Assembly: GCF_900258045.1 (NCBI RefSeq)
Contig: NZ_OGVD01000004.1
Span: 868,001-932,000 of the forward strand
Direction of reading: 5' to 3'
DNA length: 64,000 nt
DNA from: Sphingorhabdus sp. EL138
GTDB taxonomy: Bacteria > Pseudomonadota > Alphaproteobacteria > Sphingomonadales > Sphingomonadaceae
The translations under genes were made by a program, and so were the position numbers. A model generated the notes under the pieces. That model searched no databases, was not told where the DNA came from, and saw nothing but the letters and a program-made list of their open reading frames with translations. Each line of letters starts with the position of its first letter. Position 1 is the stretch's first letter. Below are positions 37,465 to 47,395 of the stretch, piece after piece.

Positions 37465-37612
37465 CGTACCAAATCCCCTTTGATTTCCGAGGGCTATCTG
37501 TAAGAAGGTCTTTGAGCAAGGGTTTTGCGTTGTAAAAACAGGTAAGATCAACCAGTTGTAAGATCAGTCGATGCGGTTGAAGAACGCGCTTACCTTAGTT
37601 AAGGGCCGAATA

Positions 37613-38425
37613 ATGACAGGCAATCAAGCAAACATGGCCGGCCCGCTTCTATTCTTCGATACGGGTGTAGGAGGACTGTCAGTCCTTCGCGAGACAAAGA
37701 AATTGTTGCCCACAGCACCGATCATTTATGCCGCTGACTATGCAGGCATGCCATATGGCATGAAATCCGAAGACGAGCTTTCTACCAGAATACCTCTTTT
37801 GCTTGGCCGGCTTGTTGAACGCTACAAACCGCAAATGGTCACGATCGCATGCAACACTGCGTCCACCATCGCGCTTGATGTGGTTCGATCTGTCCTCGAC
37901 ATTCCGGTCGTGGGAACGGTCCCTGCGATAAAGCCGGCCAGCCAAATGACGAAAACCGGAGTTATTGGCCTACTCGGCACGCGCGCTACGATTCGTCAGC
38001 CCTATGTCGATCGTTTGGCCTCAGAATTTGCAGCTGACAAAAAATTGATACGATTTGGCGCCTCTGATCTGGTGCATGCTGCCGAAGCAAAACTGCGTGG
38101 TGAGATACCCGATAGCACCCTTATTGAGGCCGCGGTTGCGGGCTTGACCGAACAACAGGATGGCGAAAAGATAGATACGGTCATTTTAGCCTGTACTCAC
38201 TTTCCATTGGTGCAAACGGAATTGCAAAAATCTTTTGTAAGAGACATTCAATTTATCGATGGTTCACAAGGAATTGCGAGACGAATTGCATATCTTAGCC
38301 GCGGCGTCAGTTGGCCAGAAACCTCTGAAAACGGTGTGTTTGTGACGACTGGTGATTTGGAGAAATTGCCGCCTTATCAAAATAGCTTGGATGAATTTGG
38401 GCTCACAAAACTGGAAGCCTTATAG
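37613..38425 (+). CDS. murI: Glutamate racemase
   Basis: The 270-residue enzyme makes D-glutamate for peptidoglycan. The first motif is FFDTGVGGLSVL, and the two catalytic cysteines are C80 in ACNTAS and C194 in ACTHFPL. I start it at ATG 37613, with AAGGG upstream, though an earlier in-frame ATG at 37571 is open. It is divergent from plsY and 109 bases before hemA. With alr it forms the second racemase for cell-wall D-amino acids in the window. Confidence 0.94.
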   Translation: MTGNQANMAGPLLFFDTGVGGLSVLRETKKLLPTAPIIYAADYAGMPYGMKSEDELSTRIPLLLGRLVERYKPQMVTIACNTASTIALDVVRSVLDIPVVGTVPAIKPASQMTKTGVIGLLGTRATIRQPYVDRLASEFAADKKLIRFGASDLVHAAEAKLRGEIPDSTLIEAAVAGLTEQQDGEKIDTVILACTHFPLVQTELQKSFVRDIQFIDGSQGIARRIAYLSRGVSWPETSENGVFVTTGDLEKLPPYQNSLDEFGLTKLEAL

Positions 38426-38467
38426 CCAAATAGCTTATTGCGAATGGTTCGCGCTGGAAATTCGTTG

Positions 38468-38491
38468 AAAAGGCCGTTATTGGGCTTTTTT
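38468..38491 (+). terminator. Possible intrinsic terminator of murI
   Basis: The stem AAAAGGCC (38468-38475), loop GTTATT and GGGCTTTTTT (38482-38491) can pair with one G-G mismatch and end in a T6 run. It lies between murI and the hemA start, so it probably ends the murI transcript. Confidence 0.45.
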
Positions 38492-38534
38492 GAGGGATCG
38501 CTTGATAGAAAAATGACACGGGAAATGGTGTAAA

Positions 38535-39749
38535 GTGAACTACGATAAGGTTTTTTCTCAAGCGATTGACCGCCTTCATAGTGAAGGTCGCTATCGTGTT
38601 TTTATTGATATATTGCGAAACAAAGGGACCTTTCCCAACGCGCGCTGCTTCGCGCATCATAATGGCCCAAAGCCGGTTACTGTCTGGTGTTCCAATGACT
38701 ATCTGGCGATGGGTCAGCACCCGGATGTCATCTCTGCAATGGAAGAAGCTTTGCATGATGTGGGCGCCGGTTCAGGCGGCACTCGCAATATCGGTGGCAA
38801 TACGCACTATCATGTTCAGCTGGAAAGTGAATTGGCTGATTTGCACGGAAAATCTGGTGCATTGCTCTTTACATCCGGTTATGTTTCAAACGAAGCCACT
38901 CTGTCGACGCTGACCAAAATTCTGCCCGGTTGTATTATTTTCTCCGACGAATTGAACCATGCATCGATGATTGCGGGTATCAAGAATAGCGGTTGTGAGA
39001 AACGCGTGTTCCGTCACAATGATCTGGAGCACCTTGAAGAGCTGTTGGCTGTGGAAGATCCAGACGCTCCCAAACTGATCGCCTTTGAAAGCATCTATTC
39101 CATGGATGGCGATGTAGCACCGTTACATGCTATCTGTGATCTGGCTGACAAGTATAATGCACTAACCTATTGCGATGAAGTCCATGCTGTAGGCATGTAC
39201 GGAAACCATGGCGGCGGCATTTCAGAGCGGGACGCAGCGGCAGACCGTATCACAATTATCGAAGGTACGCTGGCCAAGGCAGTAGGTGTGATGGGTGGCT
39301 ACATCACCGCCGATCAAAAGATTATCGATGTAATCCGTTCCTACGCACCGGGCTTTATTTTCACCACCAGCCTGTCACCGGTTCTTGTTGCAGGCGCCTT
39401 GGCAAGTGTGCGGCATCTAAAAAAATCAAATGCAGAGCGTGATGGCCAGCAGGCGGCTGCGCAATTGCTGAAAACCATGTTCTCTGACGCGGGTCTACCT
39501 GTGATGGACTCTACCACTCACATAGTCCCGCTGTTGGTGGGTGATCCAGTCAAAGCCAAGAAGATCAGCGACATCTTGTTGGCTGAATATGGTGTTTACG
39601 TTCAACCCATCAATTATCCAACGGTTCCAAGAGGTTTGGAGCGCTTGCGCTTTACGCCTGGCCCGGTCCACACTGAAGAAATGATGGCCGAACTTACCAA
39701 GGCTCTGGTTGAGATCTGGGGCAGAATGGAATTGCAACTCGCAGCCTGA
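38535..39749 (+). CDS. hemA: 5-Aminolevulinate synthase
   Basis: The 404-residue PLP enzyme condenses glycine and succinyl-CoA to 5-aminolevulinate, the first haem step of alphaproteobacteria. The sequence shows [34 protein letters not shown] and the PLP lysine K248 in EGTLAKAVG. The start is GTG with no strong ribosome site. Its substrate succinyl-CoA is also the product of the propionate operon at 15-25 kb, although that link is general metabolism. It is followed 40 bases later by the exonuclease gene. Confidence 0.96.
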   Translation: MNYDKVFSQAIDRLHSEGRYRVFIDILRNKGTFPNARCFAHHNGPKPVTVWCSNDYLAMGQHPDVISAMEEALHDVGAGSGGTRNIGGNTHYHVQLESELADLHGKSGALLFTSGYVSNEATLSTLTKILPGCIIFSDELNHASMIAGIKNSGCEKRVFRHNDLEHLEELLAVEDPDAPKLIAFESIYSMDGDVAPLHAICDLADKYNALTYCDEVHAVGMYGNHGGGISERDAAADRITIIEGTLAKAVGVMGGYITADQKIIDVIRSYAPGFIFTTSLSPVLVAGALASVRHLKKSNAERDGQQAAAQLLKTMFSDAGLPVMDSTTHIVPLLVGDPVKAKKISDILLAEYGVYVQPINYPTVPRGLERLRFTPGPVHTEEMMAELTKALVEIWGRMELQLAA

Positions 39750-39789
39750 TTGCGTTGCACTGGAACTTTTTGAAGTTCTGGCGCTATAG

Positions 39790-40794
39790 ATGGGTATGGC
39801 TAAGTCATCCCATTGGATAGAACCTCACCCCCACGGCATCTACATCAAACCCGCAGACGCGTGGATTGATCCTTCCCGCGCGGTTTCACGTGCGTTGGTC
39901 ACGCACGGCCATGCTGATCATGCGCGAGGTGGTCATGAAAAGGTTTGGGCTACTCCAGAGACTCTGGCAATCATGAACCTCCGTTATGGGACTAACGTCG
40001 GTGAACCAGTGTCATATGGCGGAGGAATAGAGCTCGGCGGCGTCAAAATAAGTTACCATTCTGCAGGGCATGTTCTGGGGTCCGCGCAAATATTGATGGA
40101 GTATCAAGGTGAGCGGGTTGTTGCGACTGGAGACTATAAACGTCGAGCGGATCCGACCTGCGCTCCTTTTGAGGTAATACCCTGTGATATTTTCATTACC
40201 GAGGCCACCTTTGGACTCCCTGTTTTTAAGCATCCAAGCACAGATGTAGAAATCCAGAAATTACTGTCTGCAAAGGAAGCTCATCCTGAGCGTTGCATAC
40301 TCGTTGGCGCATATGCGCTGGGAAAGGCGCAACGGGTCATTGGGGAGTTAAGAGCCGCGGGATATAATGACACAATCTATTTGCATGGTGCCCTGGAAAA
40401 AATGTGTACGCTTTATGGGGAGCTTGGCGTGGATCTGGGAGACATTCAACCGGTCATGGAGACCGAAAAAGAAGTCATGCGCGGACAGATCATACTGGCT
40501 CCGCCTTCTGCTCTTAACGACCGCTGGAGCCGCCGGTTACCGGATCCGGTAACTGCTATGGCGTCCGGTTGGATGCGCGTCCGGCAACGGGCCCGCCAAC
40601 GCAATGTAGAGCTACCCATCATCATGTCAGATCATGCCGATTGGGATGAACTGACCCAGACTATCAAAGATGTATCTCCTACGGAAACTTGGGTGACACA
40701 TGGCCGTGAAGATGCACTGGTCCATTGGTGTGCCCTGAACCAGATCAAGGCAAAAGCATTGGAGCTCGTGGGCCGCGAAGAGGAAGATGACTGA
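39790..40794 (+). CDS. Ligase-associated metallo-beta-lactamase-fold exonuclease
   Basis: The 334-residue protein has the metal motif HGHADHARGG (about 40-49), then GDYKRRADPTCAPFE and the beta-CASP-type lysine/histidine segments ILVGAYALGKAQR and SDHADWDEL. It matches the exonuclease that accompanies the ATP-dependent DNA ligase of the Lhr-associated repair module. The ligase starts 3 bases after its stop, so they are one transcriptional unit. The start may be ATG 39790 or 39796. It probably trims DNA ends before ligation. Confidence 0.9.
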   Translation: MGMAKSSHWIEPHPHGIYIKPADAWIDPSRAVSRALVTHGHADHARGGHEKVWATPETLAIMNLRYGTNVGEPVSYGGGIELGGVKISYHSAGHVLGSAQILMEYQGERVVATGDYKRRADPTCAPFEVIPCDIFITEATFGLPVFKHPSTDVEIQKLLSAKEAHPERCILVGAYALGKAQRVIGELRAAGYNDTIYLHGALEKMCTLYGELGVDLGDIQPVMETEKEVMRGQIILAPPSALNDRWSRRLPDPVTAMASGWMRVRQRARQRNVELPIIMSDHADWDELTQTIKDVSPTETWVTHGREDALVHWCALNQIKAKALELVGREEEDD

Positions 40795-40797
40795 CAC

Positions 40798-42372
40798 ATG
40801 CAGGATTTCTCAAACCTCCTTGATCGGCTCATCTATACCCGGTCTCGCAACGACAAGCTGGGTTTGATTAGCGCTTATCTGAAAAAGGCACCTGATCCTG
40901 ATCGTGGCTGGGTTTTGGCAGGATTAACCGGCGAGCTGGACTTCCCGACTGTCAAAGCTTCTGCTGTCCGCAATATGGCAATGGAACGGGTCGATGAAAC
41001 GCTATTTCGATTAAGTCGTGATTTTGTGGGAGACACTGCAGAAACAGTGGCGCTTATCTGGCCTGAGCAGACTGATAAATCGGTAGTCGGGATACCGACT
41101 GTAAGTGAAATTGTGGACGAATTGGCTTCCGTCAGTCGGTCTGATGCGCCGATATTGCTCGCTAATTTCATGGATAGGATGGGTTCTAATGAGCGTTATG
41201 CGTTGCTGAAACTGGCAACCGGCGGCATGCGTGTAGGCGTTTCGGCGAGATTGGCCAAAACTGCTTTTGCCAAGACTTATGACATGCCCGTCGAAGATAT
41301 TGAAGAGGTCTGGCATGCGCTGCAGCCTCCCTATTCGGAACTATTTGCATGGGGAGAGGGCAAGGCTGATCGTCCGGACTTGACTGGTGTCCCGTTTTTT
41401 CGACCATTCATGCTAGCCCATCCGCTGGAGGACAGAACAATAGACCTGACGGACTATGCTGCCGAGTGGAAATGGGATGGCATTCGTATTCAGATTGTCG
41501 GCACCGGTCAGGAAACGAGACTGTTTAGCAGAGGAGGAGATGACATCACCCGGTCCTTTCCGGATGTTGCCGAAGCCTTTGCAGCAGTCGGCGTGCTGGA
41601 TGGCGAGCTTCTGGTTCGAGGTGAATATCAGGGTGGCCAGGCGGCAAGTTTCAATGCTTTGCAACAACGACTCGGTCGCAAAAAAGTATCTGCAAAGATG
41701 CGGGCAGAATATCCGGCCTTTGTGAGGCTGTATGACATCCTGTTTGATGGTGAAACCGACTTGCGTGAGCAGAGCTGGATTGACCGACGAAGAGCGCTCG
41801 AAATATTCGTGCCAAAAATAAATACTGAGCGCTTTGACATATCAACCATATTGGAAGCGCGTGATTTTGAGCATCTGGGCGAAATCAGAGATGGTGCGAG
41901 AGATGCCGCGATTGAAGGCATCATGCTCAAACGAAAAGACAGTCCTTATATATCTGGCCGGAAAACCGGGCTTTGGTACAAATGGAAGCGCGATCCGCTG
42001 GTTGTAGACTGCGTGATGATGTACGCCCAGCGAGGTTCCGGGAAAAGATCATCTTTCTACTCGGACTATACGTTCGGATGCTGGACAGAGGATGGAGAGC
42101 TTTATCCTGTCGGAAAAGCTTATTCGGGTTTTACGGACGAGGAGCTGAAAATGCTCGACCGATTTGTCAGGCAAAATACGCTGGATCGTTTTGGTCCTGT
42201 CCGCGAAGTCGAAAAAACAATGGTTTTGGAAGTCGCGTTTGATTCCGTTCATGAAAGCAAACGCCATAAGTCGGGTTTGGCTATGCGGTTTCCAAGAATA
42301 TCCCGCATCAGGACCGACAAGCCCGCTGAAGAAGCCGATCGGGTTGAAACCTTGCGAAAGATGATTTCATGA
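40798..42372 (+). CDS. ATP-dependent DNA ligase
   Basis: The 524-residue enzyme seals nicks with ATP. After an N-terminal DNA-binding domain (1-200) comes the adenylation motif EWKWDGIR with the AMP-linked K225, then FSRGGDDIT, LDGELLVRGEYQGGQAASF, EGIMLKRKDSPY and WYKWKRDP (motif V). An OB-type C-terminal part follows. It is the LigC-like/cisplatin-family ligase of Lhr-linked modules, not the NAD ligase. The usual lhr helicase and pdeM phosphoesterase do not follow it; the next gene is in the opposite direction. Confidence 0.93.
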   Translation: MQDFSNLLDRLIYTRSRNDKLGLISAYLKKAPDPDRGWVLAGLTGELDFPTVKASAVRNMAMERVDETLFRLSRDFVGDTAETVALIWPEQTDKSVVGIPTVSEIVDELASVSRSDAPILLANFMDRMGSNERYALLKLATGGMRVGVSARLAKTAFAKTYDMPVEDIEEVWHALQPPYSELFAWGEGKADRPDLTGVPFFRPFMLAHPLEDRTIDLTDYAAEWKWDGIRIQIVGTGQETRLFSRGGDDITRSFPDVAEAFAAVGVLDGELLVRGEYQGGQAASFNALQQRLGRKKVSAKMRAEYPAFVRLYDILFDGETDLREQSWIDRRRALEIFVPKINTERFDISTILEARDFEHLGEIRDGARDAAIEGIMLKRKDSPYISGRKTGLWYKWKRDPLVVDCVMMYAQRGSGKRSSFYSDYTFGCWTEDGELYPVGKAYSGFTDEELKMLDRFVRQNTLDRFGPVREVEKTMVLEVAFDSVHESKRHKSGLAMRFPRISRIRTDKPAEEADRVETLRKMIS

Positions 42373-42521
42373 AAAAGCCTGCAGTGCATCTTCCGATGCC
42401 TGGCGATCATTTAAGATACAGAGGCAAACGCCAAAAAGTTTCGCCGAGGTCAGATTATATATGTCCTGAAACGCCAGACGGTCTCCACCAGGTGCTCAGA
42501 CTATGACAGTTTACTAAAGTT

Positions 42522-43502
42522 TCAAGCATCTATTATTGTAGCAAACCGTTCCGGATCGACATTGCCACCGGAAATTGTAATCACTGTTCTGTCCGTTGCA
42601 GTTGCTTTGCCAGACAAAATCGCTGCCAAAGCCACTGCCCCTCCAGGCTCGACCACCAGACGTAATCTTTCAAACGCAACCCGCATTGCGTGATGCACCT
42701 CCGCTTTGGTCACAGCCACAGCATTAGCCTTCCGCGCTTTCAAAACATCAAAAGTCAGCGGTGAAACCAAAAGCGTCTGCAAAGCATCACATTCTGTGGG
42801 CGGCGGGTTATCCTGCACCGGGACAATGCTACCGCCCTCCAGCGATCGTTTCATATCGTCCCAGCCTTCGGGTTCAACAACCGTTATGTCCGCTTCTGGA
42901 TTGACCAGTGATATCCCGGTCGCCAGTCCGCCACCGCCACAACATGCTACCAGATGGTCTGGCGGTGTTCCGGCCTGAGCAATCATCTGTTCCCGAATTT
43001 CGACACCGGTGCTGCCCTGCCCTTCAATAATCCACGGATCATCAAAGCTGGGAACAATAACCGCCCCACTCTCGCCGGCCAGCTCTGCCGCCAGTTGCTC
43101 GCGGGAATCGGCGAGACGGTCATAGGTGATCACCTCCGCACCAAGCTTCTTTGTATTCTCTAGCTTCGCCAGTGGTGCATCGGCAGGCATGATGATCGTT
43201 GCCCTGACTCTGAGGCGTTGCGCTGCCCAGGCCACACCCTGCGCATGATTACCGCTCGAAAAGGCCACCACGCCGCACTTGCGTTGATCTGCACTGAGAT
43301 CGGTCAGACGGTGCCAGCCACCGCGTATTTTGAAGGCACCGATAGGTTGCAGGCATTCCGCCTTGCACCAGATTGTTTTGCCATCGACGGTCAGCGGCAA
43401 TAGCGGCGTTTTGGGAAGAATATCTGCAACCTTGCCTGCGGCCCGCTCAACCCCCGCTGCACTGGGTTTGCGGGACGGGTCTAAAAGTAATTGCTCTGTC
43501 AT
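42522..43502 (-). CDS. Threonine/serine dehydratase-like PLP enzyme
   Basis: The 326-residue fold type II protein has the PLP lysine K58 in GAFKIRGGW, the phosphate-binding loop CGGGGLATG, and SSGNHAQGVAWAAQ. It lacks an ACT regulatory domain and so resembles the catabolic or short threonine ammonia-lyase, or a serine racemase-like enzyme. It is divergent from the polyamine genes with 53 bases to the dehydrogenase start. Whether it belongs to that locus is unclear; the distance suggests shared promoter space. Confidence 0.85.
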   Translation of the reverse strand: MTEQLLLDPSRKPSAAGVERAAGKVADILPKTPLLPLTVDGKTIWCKAECLQPIGAFKIRGGWHRLTDLSADQRKCGVVAFSSGNHAQGVAWAAQRLRVRATIIMPADAPLAKLENTKKLGAEVITYDRLADSREQLAAELAGESGAVIVPSFDDPWIIEGQGSTGVEIREQMIAQAGTPPDHLVACCGGGGLATGISLVNPEADITVVEPEGWDDMKRSLEGGSIVPVQDNPPPTECDALQTLLVSPLTFDVLKARKANAVAVTKAEVHHAMRVAFERLRLVVEPGGAVALAAILSGKATATDRTVITISGGNVDPERFATIIDA

Positions 43503-43555
43503 GGCGTCCTTCTATATGCGGTTACTGGATTCCTCTAGCAAAATGAGTGTGCGAT

Positions 43556-44773
43556 ATGAGCAAGGTTCTGGTGATTGGTGCAGGCGGTGTCAGTTCAGTG
43601 GCAGTGCACAAGATGGCGCAGCTAATAGCCGCAGAAACAGGCCCGTTTTCCGAGATCATGCTGGCCAGTCGTACGGTTTCCAAATGTGAAGCCATTGCCG
43701 AGTCCGTGAAAGAGCGGACGGGCGTATCTATTGAAACCGCGCAAATTGATGCCGATGACGTCTCGGCCATGACCGCGCTTATCGAACAGGTGCAGCCCGC
43801 TCTCGTCGTCAATCTGGCGTTGCCCTATCAAGATTTACCGATCATGGATGCCTGTCTGGCCACAAAAACCGATTATCTCGACACCGCCAATTATGAACCG
43901 CGCGATGAAGCCAAGTTCGAATATAAATGGCAATGGGATTATCATGATCGTTTCAAGGGCGCCGGTATCATGGCGCTGCTCGGGTCCGGCTTTGATCCCG
44001 GTGTGACTTCTATCTTCACCTCTTGGCTGAAGAAGCATCATTTTGATCGCATCGACACGGTCGACATTTTGGATTGCAACGGCGGCGACCATGGCCAACA
44101 TTTTGCGACCAATTTCAATCCGGAAATCAATATCCGCGAAGTGACCGCGCCGGCACGCCACTGGGAGAATGGAAAATGGGTCGAGACCCCTGCACTGTCC
44201 CACAAACAGGAATTTGATTTCGAGGCGGTCGGCCCGAAAAACATGTATCTCATGTATCATGAGGAAATTGAATCCCTCAAAACTCATATTCCGGAAATCA
44301 AGCGCATCCGGTTCTGGATGACCTTTGGCGATGCTTATCTCACCCATCTGGAAGTGCTACAAAATGTTGGCATGACGCGGATTGATCCGGTTATGTACGA
44401 AGGGCGGGAGATCATACCGCTGCAATTTCTGAAAGCAGTATTGCCCGAACCGGCGAGTCTTGGCGAGACGACCAAAGGAAACACCAATATCGGCGTGATC
44501 GCGACCGGCGAAAAAGATGGTGTACAGAAAACGCTCTATGTGAAAAATATCTGCAGCCATGAAGCTGCATTTGAAGAAACCGGCAATCAGGGCGTGAGCT
44601 ACACCACCGGCGTACCGGCGATGATCGGTTCGGCGCTGATGCTGTCCGGCCAATGGAGCGGTGACGGTGTGTTCAATATGGAAGAATTTGACCCTGATCC
44701 GTTTATGGAAATGCTGAACGAGCATGGCTTGCCCTGGACGCTGGAAGAGCTGGACGCTCCTCTGGCATTTTAG
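43556..44773 (+). CDS. Carboxynorspermidine/carboxyspermidine dehydrogenase (saccharopine dehydrogenase family)
   Basis: The 405-residue protein has an N-terminal Rossmann motif VLVIGAGGVSSVAVHKMAQL and a C-terminal catalytic part like saccharopine reductase. It is immediately followed by nspC, so it should join putrescine or diaminopropane with aspartate semialdehyde and reduce the product to a carboxy-triamine. With ornithine decarboxylase nearby, putrescine and hence carboxyspermidine is likely. I start it at ATG 43556; a GTG at 43547 is also open. The stop and the nspC ATG are directly adjacent (TAG ATG). Confidence 0.9.
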   Translation: MSKVLVIGAGGVSSVAVHKMAQLIAAETGPFSEIMLASRTVSKCEAIAESVKERTGVSIETAQIDADDVSAMTALIEQVQPALVVNLALPYQDLPIMDACLATKTDYLDTANYEPRDEAKFEYKWQWDYHDRFKGAGIMALLGSGFDPGVTSIFTSWLKKHHFDRIDTVDILDCNGGDHGQHFATNFNPEINIREVTAPARHWENGKWVETPALSHKQEFDFEAVGPKNMYLMYHEEIESLKTHIPEIKRIRFWMTFGDAYLTHLEVLQNVGMTRIDPVMYEGREIIPLQFLKAVLPEPASLGETTKGNTNIGVIATGEKDGVQKTLYVKNICSHEAAFEETGNQGVSYTTGVPAMIGSALMLSGQWSGDGVFNMEEFDPDPFMEMLNEHGLPWTLEELDAPLAF

Positions 44774-45937
44774 ATGGAAACCAAAGCAGGCGATCCCGGC
44801 GCATTTGCGCATTTTGATCTGGCGCGGGTCCCCTCGCCTGCTTTTGTCGTGGATGCAACGGCTGTTCGCGGGAATCTTGAGATATTGGCGGATGTAAAAG
44901 CGCGATCCGGTGCGAAAGTGCTGCTTGCGCTAAAGGCCTTTTCGATGTGGTGTCTGGCACCGCTAATCGATGAATATCTCGACGGTTTCTGTGCTTCAGG
45001 AGTGTGGGAAGCGAAGCTCGCCAAAGAGCAGTTTAATGGCTCCATCAGCACCTATTCACCGGCCTATAAAGCAGAAGACCTTGCCGAGATTTTGACGCTT
45101 TCCGATCATATCACTTTCAACAATCTAGCGCAGATTGACAGGTGGAAAAACGAGAGTGGTCAGGGGTTGGATAACTGCGATATTGGCCTTCGCCTGAACC
45201 CCGAAATTGCTTTGGGCGAAACGCCAAAATATGATCCCAGTCAACGGCATAGCCGATTGGGCTTTCCTGTGTCCCAGTTGCTGCCAGAGCATTTCAACGC
45301 GATTTCCGGCGTGCATTTCCACAATCTTTGTGAACAGAATTTTGATGCCTTGGAAAAGACATGGAGTAAAATTGAACCACTGATCGCCCCTCATTTTGAC
45401 AAGCTCGAATGGATCAATCTGGGCGGTGGGCATCATATCACGCGGGACGATTATGATCGCGAGGCGTTGGTCCAATTCCTGTCTGACCTCAAGGCAAAAT
45501 CCGGTTGCGACATCTATCTTGAACCCGGCGAGGCGGTCGCACTTGATGCCGGCATATTGGTTGGCGAGATATTAGATATTTTCGATAACGGCATGCCAAT
45601 TGGTATCACCGATATATCCGCCACGTGCCATATGCCCGATGTCATAGAAGCGCCTTATCGACCCGCGATGCTTGGTGAAACCAGCGACGGAGATATAATC
45701 AGACTTGGCGGTCCAAGCTGTCTGGCCGGTGATATTATCGGCGACTATCAGCTTCCGGAACCCGCGCATGTTGGCCAGCGGATCGCCTTTCTCGATCAGG
45801 CCCACTATTCAATGGTCAAAACCAACACATTTAATGGCGTACCCTTGCCCTCGATCTGGTTGTGGAATAGTGACACTGACGATTTGCGCTGTGTGAAGGC
45901 GTTTGACTGGACGGAATTTCGCGACCGTCTCAGCTAA
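44774..45937 (+). CDS. nspC: Carboxynorspermidine/carboxyspermidine decarboxylase
   Basis: The 387-residue PLP enzyme of the alanine-racemase fold decarboxylates the carboxy-triamine to spermidine or norspermidine. The PLP lysine is K54 in LLALKAFSMW. The middle has GVHFHNLCEQNFD, NLGGGHHIT and EPGEAVALDAG, and near the C-terminus DISATCHMPDVIEAPYRP with the catalytic cysteine. It begins next to the dehydrogenase stop. The pair gives the route used by many bacteria that lack SAM decarboxylase. Confidence 0.93.
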   Translation: METKAGDPGAFAHFDLARVPSPAFVVDATAVRGNLEILADVKARSGAKVLLALKAFSMWCLAPLIDEYLDGFCASGVWEAKLAKEQFNGSISTYSPAYKAEDLAEILTLSDHITFNNLAQIDRWKNESGQGLDNCDIGLRLNPEIALGETPKYDPSQRHSRLGFPVSQLLPEHFNAISGVHFHNLCEQNFDALEKTWSKIEPLIAPHFDKLEWINLGGGHHITRDDYDREALVQFLSDLKAKSGCDIYLEPGEAVALDAGILVGEILDIFDNGMPIGITDISATCHMPDVIEAPYRPAMLGETSDGDIIRLGGPSCLAGDIIGDYQLPEPAHVGQRIAFLDQAHYSMVKTNTFNGVPLPSIWLWNSDTDDLRCVKAFDWTEFRDRLS

Positions 45938-46005
45938 AGCCACCGCAAAATTGCTGTATCGCAATAGCATTCCGCATTTGTGCCATATTTATCCGCCATA
46001 GAGAC

Positions 46006-46020
46006 TTTACAGATTGTAAA
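46006..46020. promoter_or_regulatory. Dyad operator candidate TTTACA-GAT-TGTAAA
   Basis: A perfect 15-bp inverted repeat lies 92 bases before the ornithine decarboxylase start. Its core TTACA-N3-TGTAA recurs at 47338-47350 before the MAPEG gene. Two copies of one dyad in the same locus point to a shared regulator. Confidence 0.6.
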
Positions 46021-46111
46021 AGCGGGCATATAGCCGCCGTCGCTGCCCCATGGCTACTTGTGATTCCGCAAGGCAGCTCAATCGATCTTAAAATCTAGGG
46101 GGTCCCTTGAG

Positions 46112-47311
46112 TTGCACAATTTCCATGATGCGCAGGAGCTGACGAAGGCTCTTTGCCCCGATATTCCAGTTTTGCTGAACCGCCCGCACGCTGCGCGGCG
46201 CGCGGCGCGTTACTTTGTCGAGCAGTTTCCCGGCAAGTCGCTTTATGCAGTGAAGGCGAACCCGTCTCCTGCACTTTTGAAGCTGTTGTTCAATGAAGGC
46301 GTGACTCACTATGATGTCGCGTCAATTGAAGAAGTACGGGTGGTCCACAACACACTGCCAGAGGCCGTGCTGTGCTTCATGCATCCGATCAAGTCCGAAG
46401 CGGTCATCCGTGAAGCTTATGTCAATCATGGCGTGCGCGTATTTTCGCTCGATTCCATCGAAGAGCTGGAGAAGATTGAGCGGGCGACCGATGGTGCGGA
46501 CGATTTGACGCTTTGCGTTCGTATCAAAGTGGCGTCTGAATTTGCGCAGATCAGCCTGGCATCGAAATTCGGTGTGGAAGTCGATGCGTCTGTCGAGCTG
46601 CTACAGCGTAGTCGTCAAGTTGCTGATGAACTGGGCATCTGTTTCCATGTTGGCAGTCAGGCGATGACGCCCCTGGCTTATGTCCACGCACTGGAACGCG
46701 TGCGAACCGCAATTGTTGCGGCTTCAGTCACCGTGGATATTGTGAATGTCGGTGGCGGGTTTCCGTCCATATATCCCGATATGGCGCCGCCTTCACTCAA
46801 CCATTATTTCAGCGCGATTGACCGGACGTTTGAAGATCTGCCGATCAGCTATTCCGCCGAACTCTGGTGTGAGCCTGGCCGCGCGCTGGCGGCCGAATAT
46901 AACTCGCTGATCGTGAAGGTTGAACAGCGCCGCGGGAACGAGCTTTACATTAATGACGGCGCTTACGGCACCTTGTTTGACGCGGCCCATATTGGCTGGC
47001 GCTTTCCGGTACAATTGCTTGACAATAGTTCCGATGATACGGCGATGACCGAGTATAGCTTTTATGGCCCAACCTGCGACGATATGGACCATATGGCGGG
47101 TCCTTTTGTCCTACCCGCTGATGTGAAAGCTGGCGACTATATCGAAATCGGTATGTTGGGCGCCTATGGGTCGGCGATGCGAACCAAGTTTAATGGCTAT
47201 GGATCGATCGACGATTATGACGTGGCGGATGAACCGATGGCGAGCGTTTATGTGGGCGATAATCTCGACCGGACGGACCACGAAAATGTGGTCTCCTTCC
47301 CCGGCGCATGA
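46112..47311 (+). CDS. Ornithine decarboxylase (alanine racemase-fold, eukaryotic-type)
   Basis: The 399-residue PLP enzyme makes putrescine from ornithine. The PLP lysine is K48 in LYAVKANPSPALL, the phosphate-binding glycines are in NVGGGFPS, and the catalytic cysteine is C322 in GPTCDDMD. The C-D-x-x-D end fits the ornithine/diaminopimelate-type enzymes; the absence of diaminopimelate features and the neighbours support ornithine, with lysine possible as a second substrate. The start is TTG after AGGGGG. It feeds the two preceding genes with putrescine. Confidence 0.93.
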   Translation: MHNFHDAQELTKALCPDIPVLLNRPHAARRAARYFVEQFPGKSLYAVKANPSPALLKLLFNEGVTHYDVASIEEVRVVHNTLPEAVLCFMHPIKSEAVIREAYVNHGVRVFSLDSIEELEKIERATDGADDLTLCVRIKVASEFAQISLASKFGVEVDASVELLQRSRQVADELGICFHVGSQAMTPLAYVHALERVRTAIVAASVTVDIVNVGGGFPSIYPDMAPPSLNHYFSAIDRTFEDLPISYSAELWCEPGRALAAEYNSLIVKVEQRRGNELYINDGAYGTLFDAAHIGWRFPVQLLDNSSDDTAMTEYSFYGPTCDDMDHMAGPFVLPADVKAGDYIEIGMLGAYGSAMRTKFNGYGSIDDYDVADEPMASVYVGDNLDRTDHENVVSFPGA

Positions 47312-47337
47312 CGTCCGATTAAGTTGCATTTGACAAT

Positions 47338-47350
47338 TTACAATATGTAA
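47338..47350. promoter_or_regulatory. Dyad operator candidate TTACA-ATA-TGTAA
   Basis: The 13-bp inverted repeat immediately follows a TTGACA -35-like element (47330-47335) upstream of the first MAPEG gene. It shares its half sites with the repeat at 46006-46020. Its place in the promoter suggests repression by steric block. Confidence 0.6.
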
Positions 47351-47395
47351 CGCAGGTTCCGCCTCATATTTGGCCGAATAGGGGAGGAAGCTATC

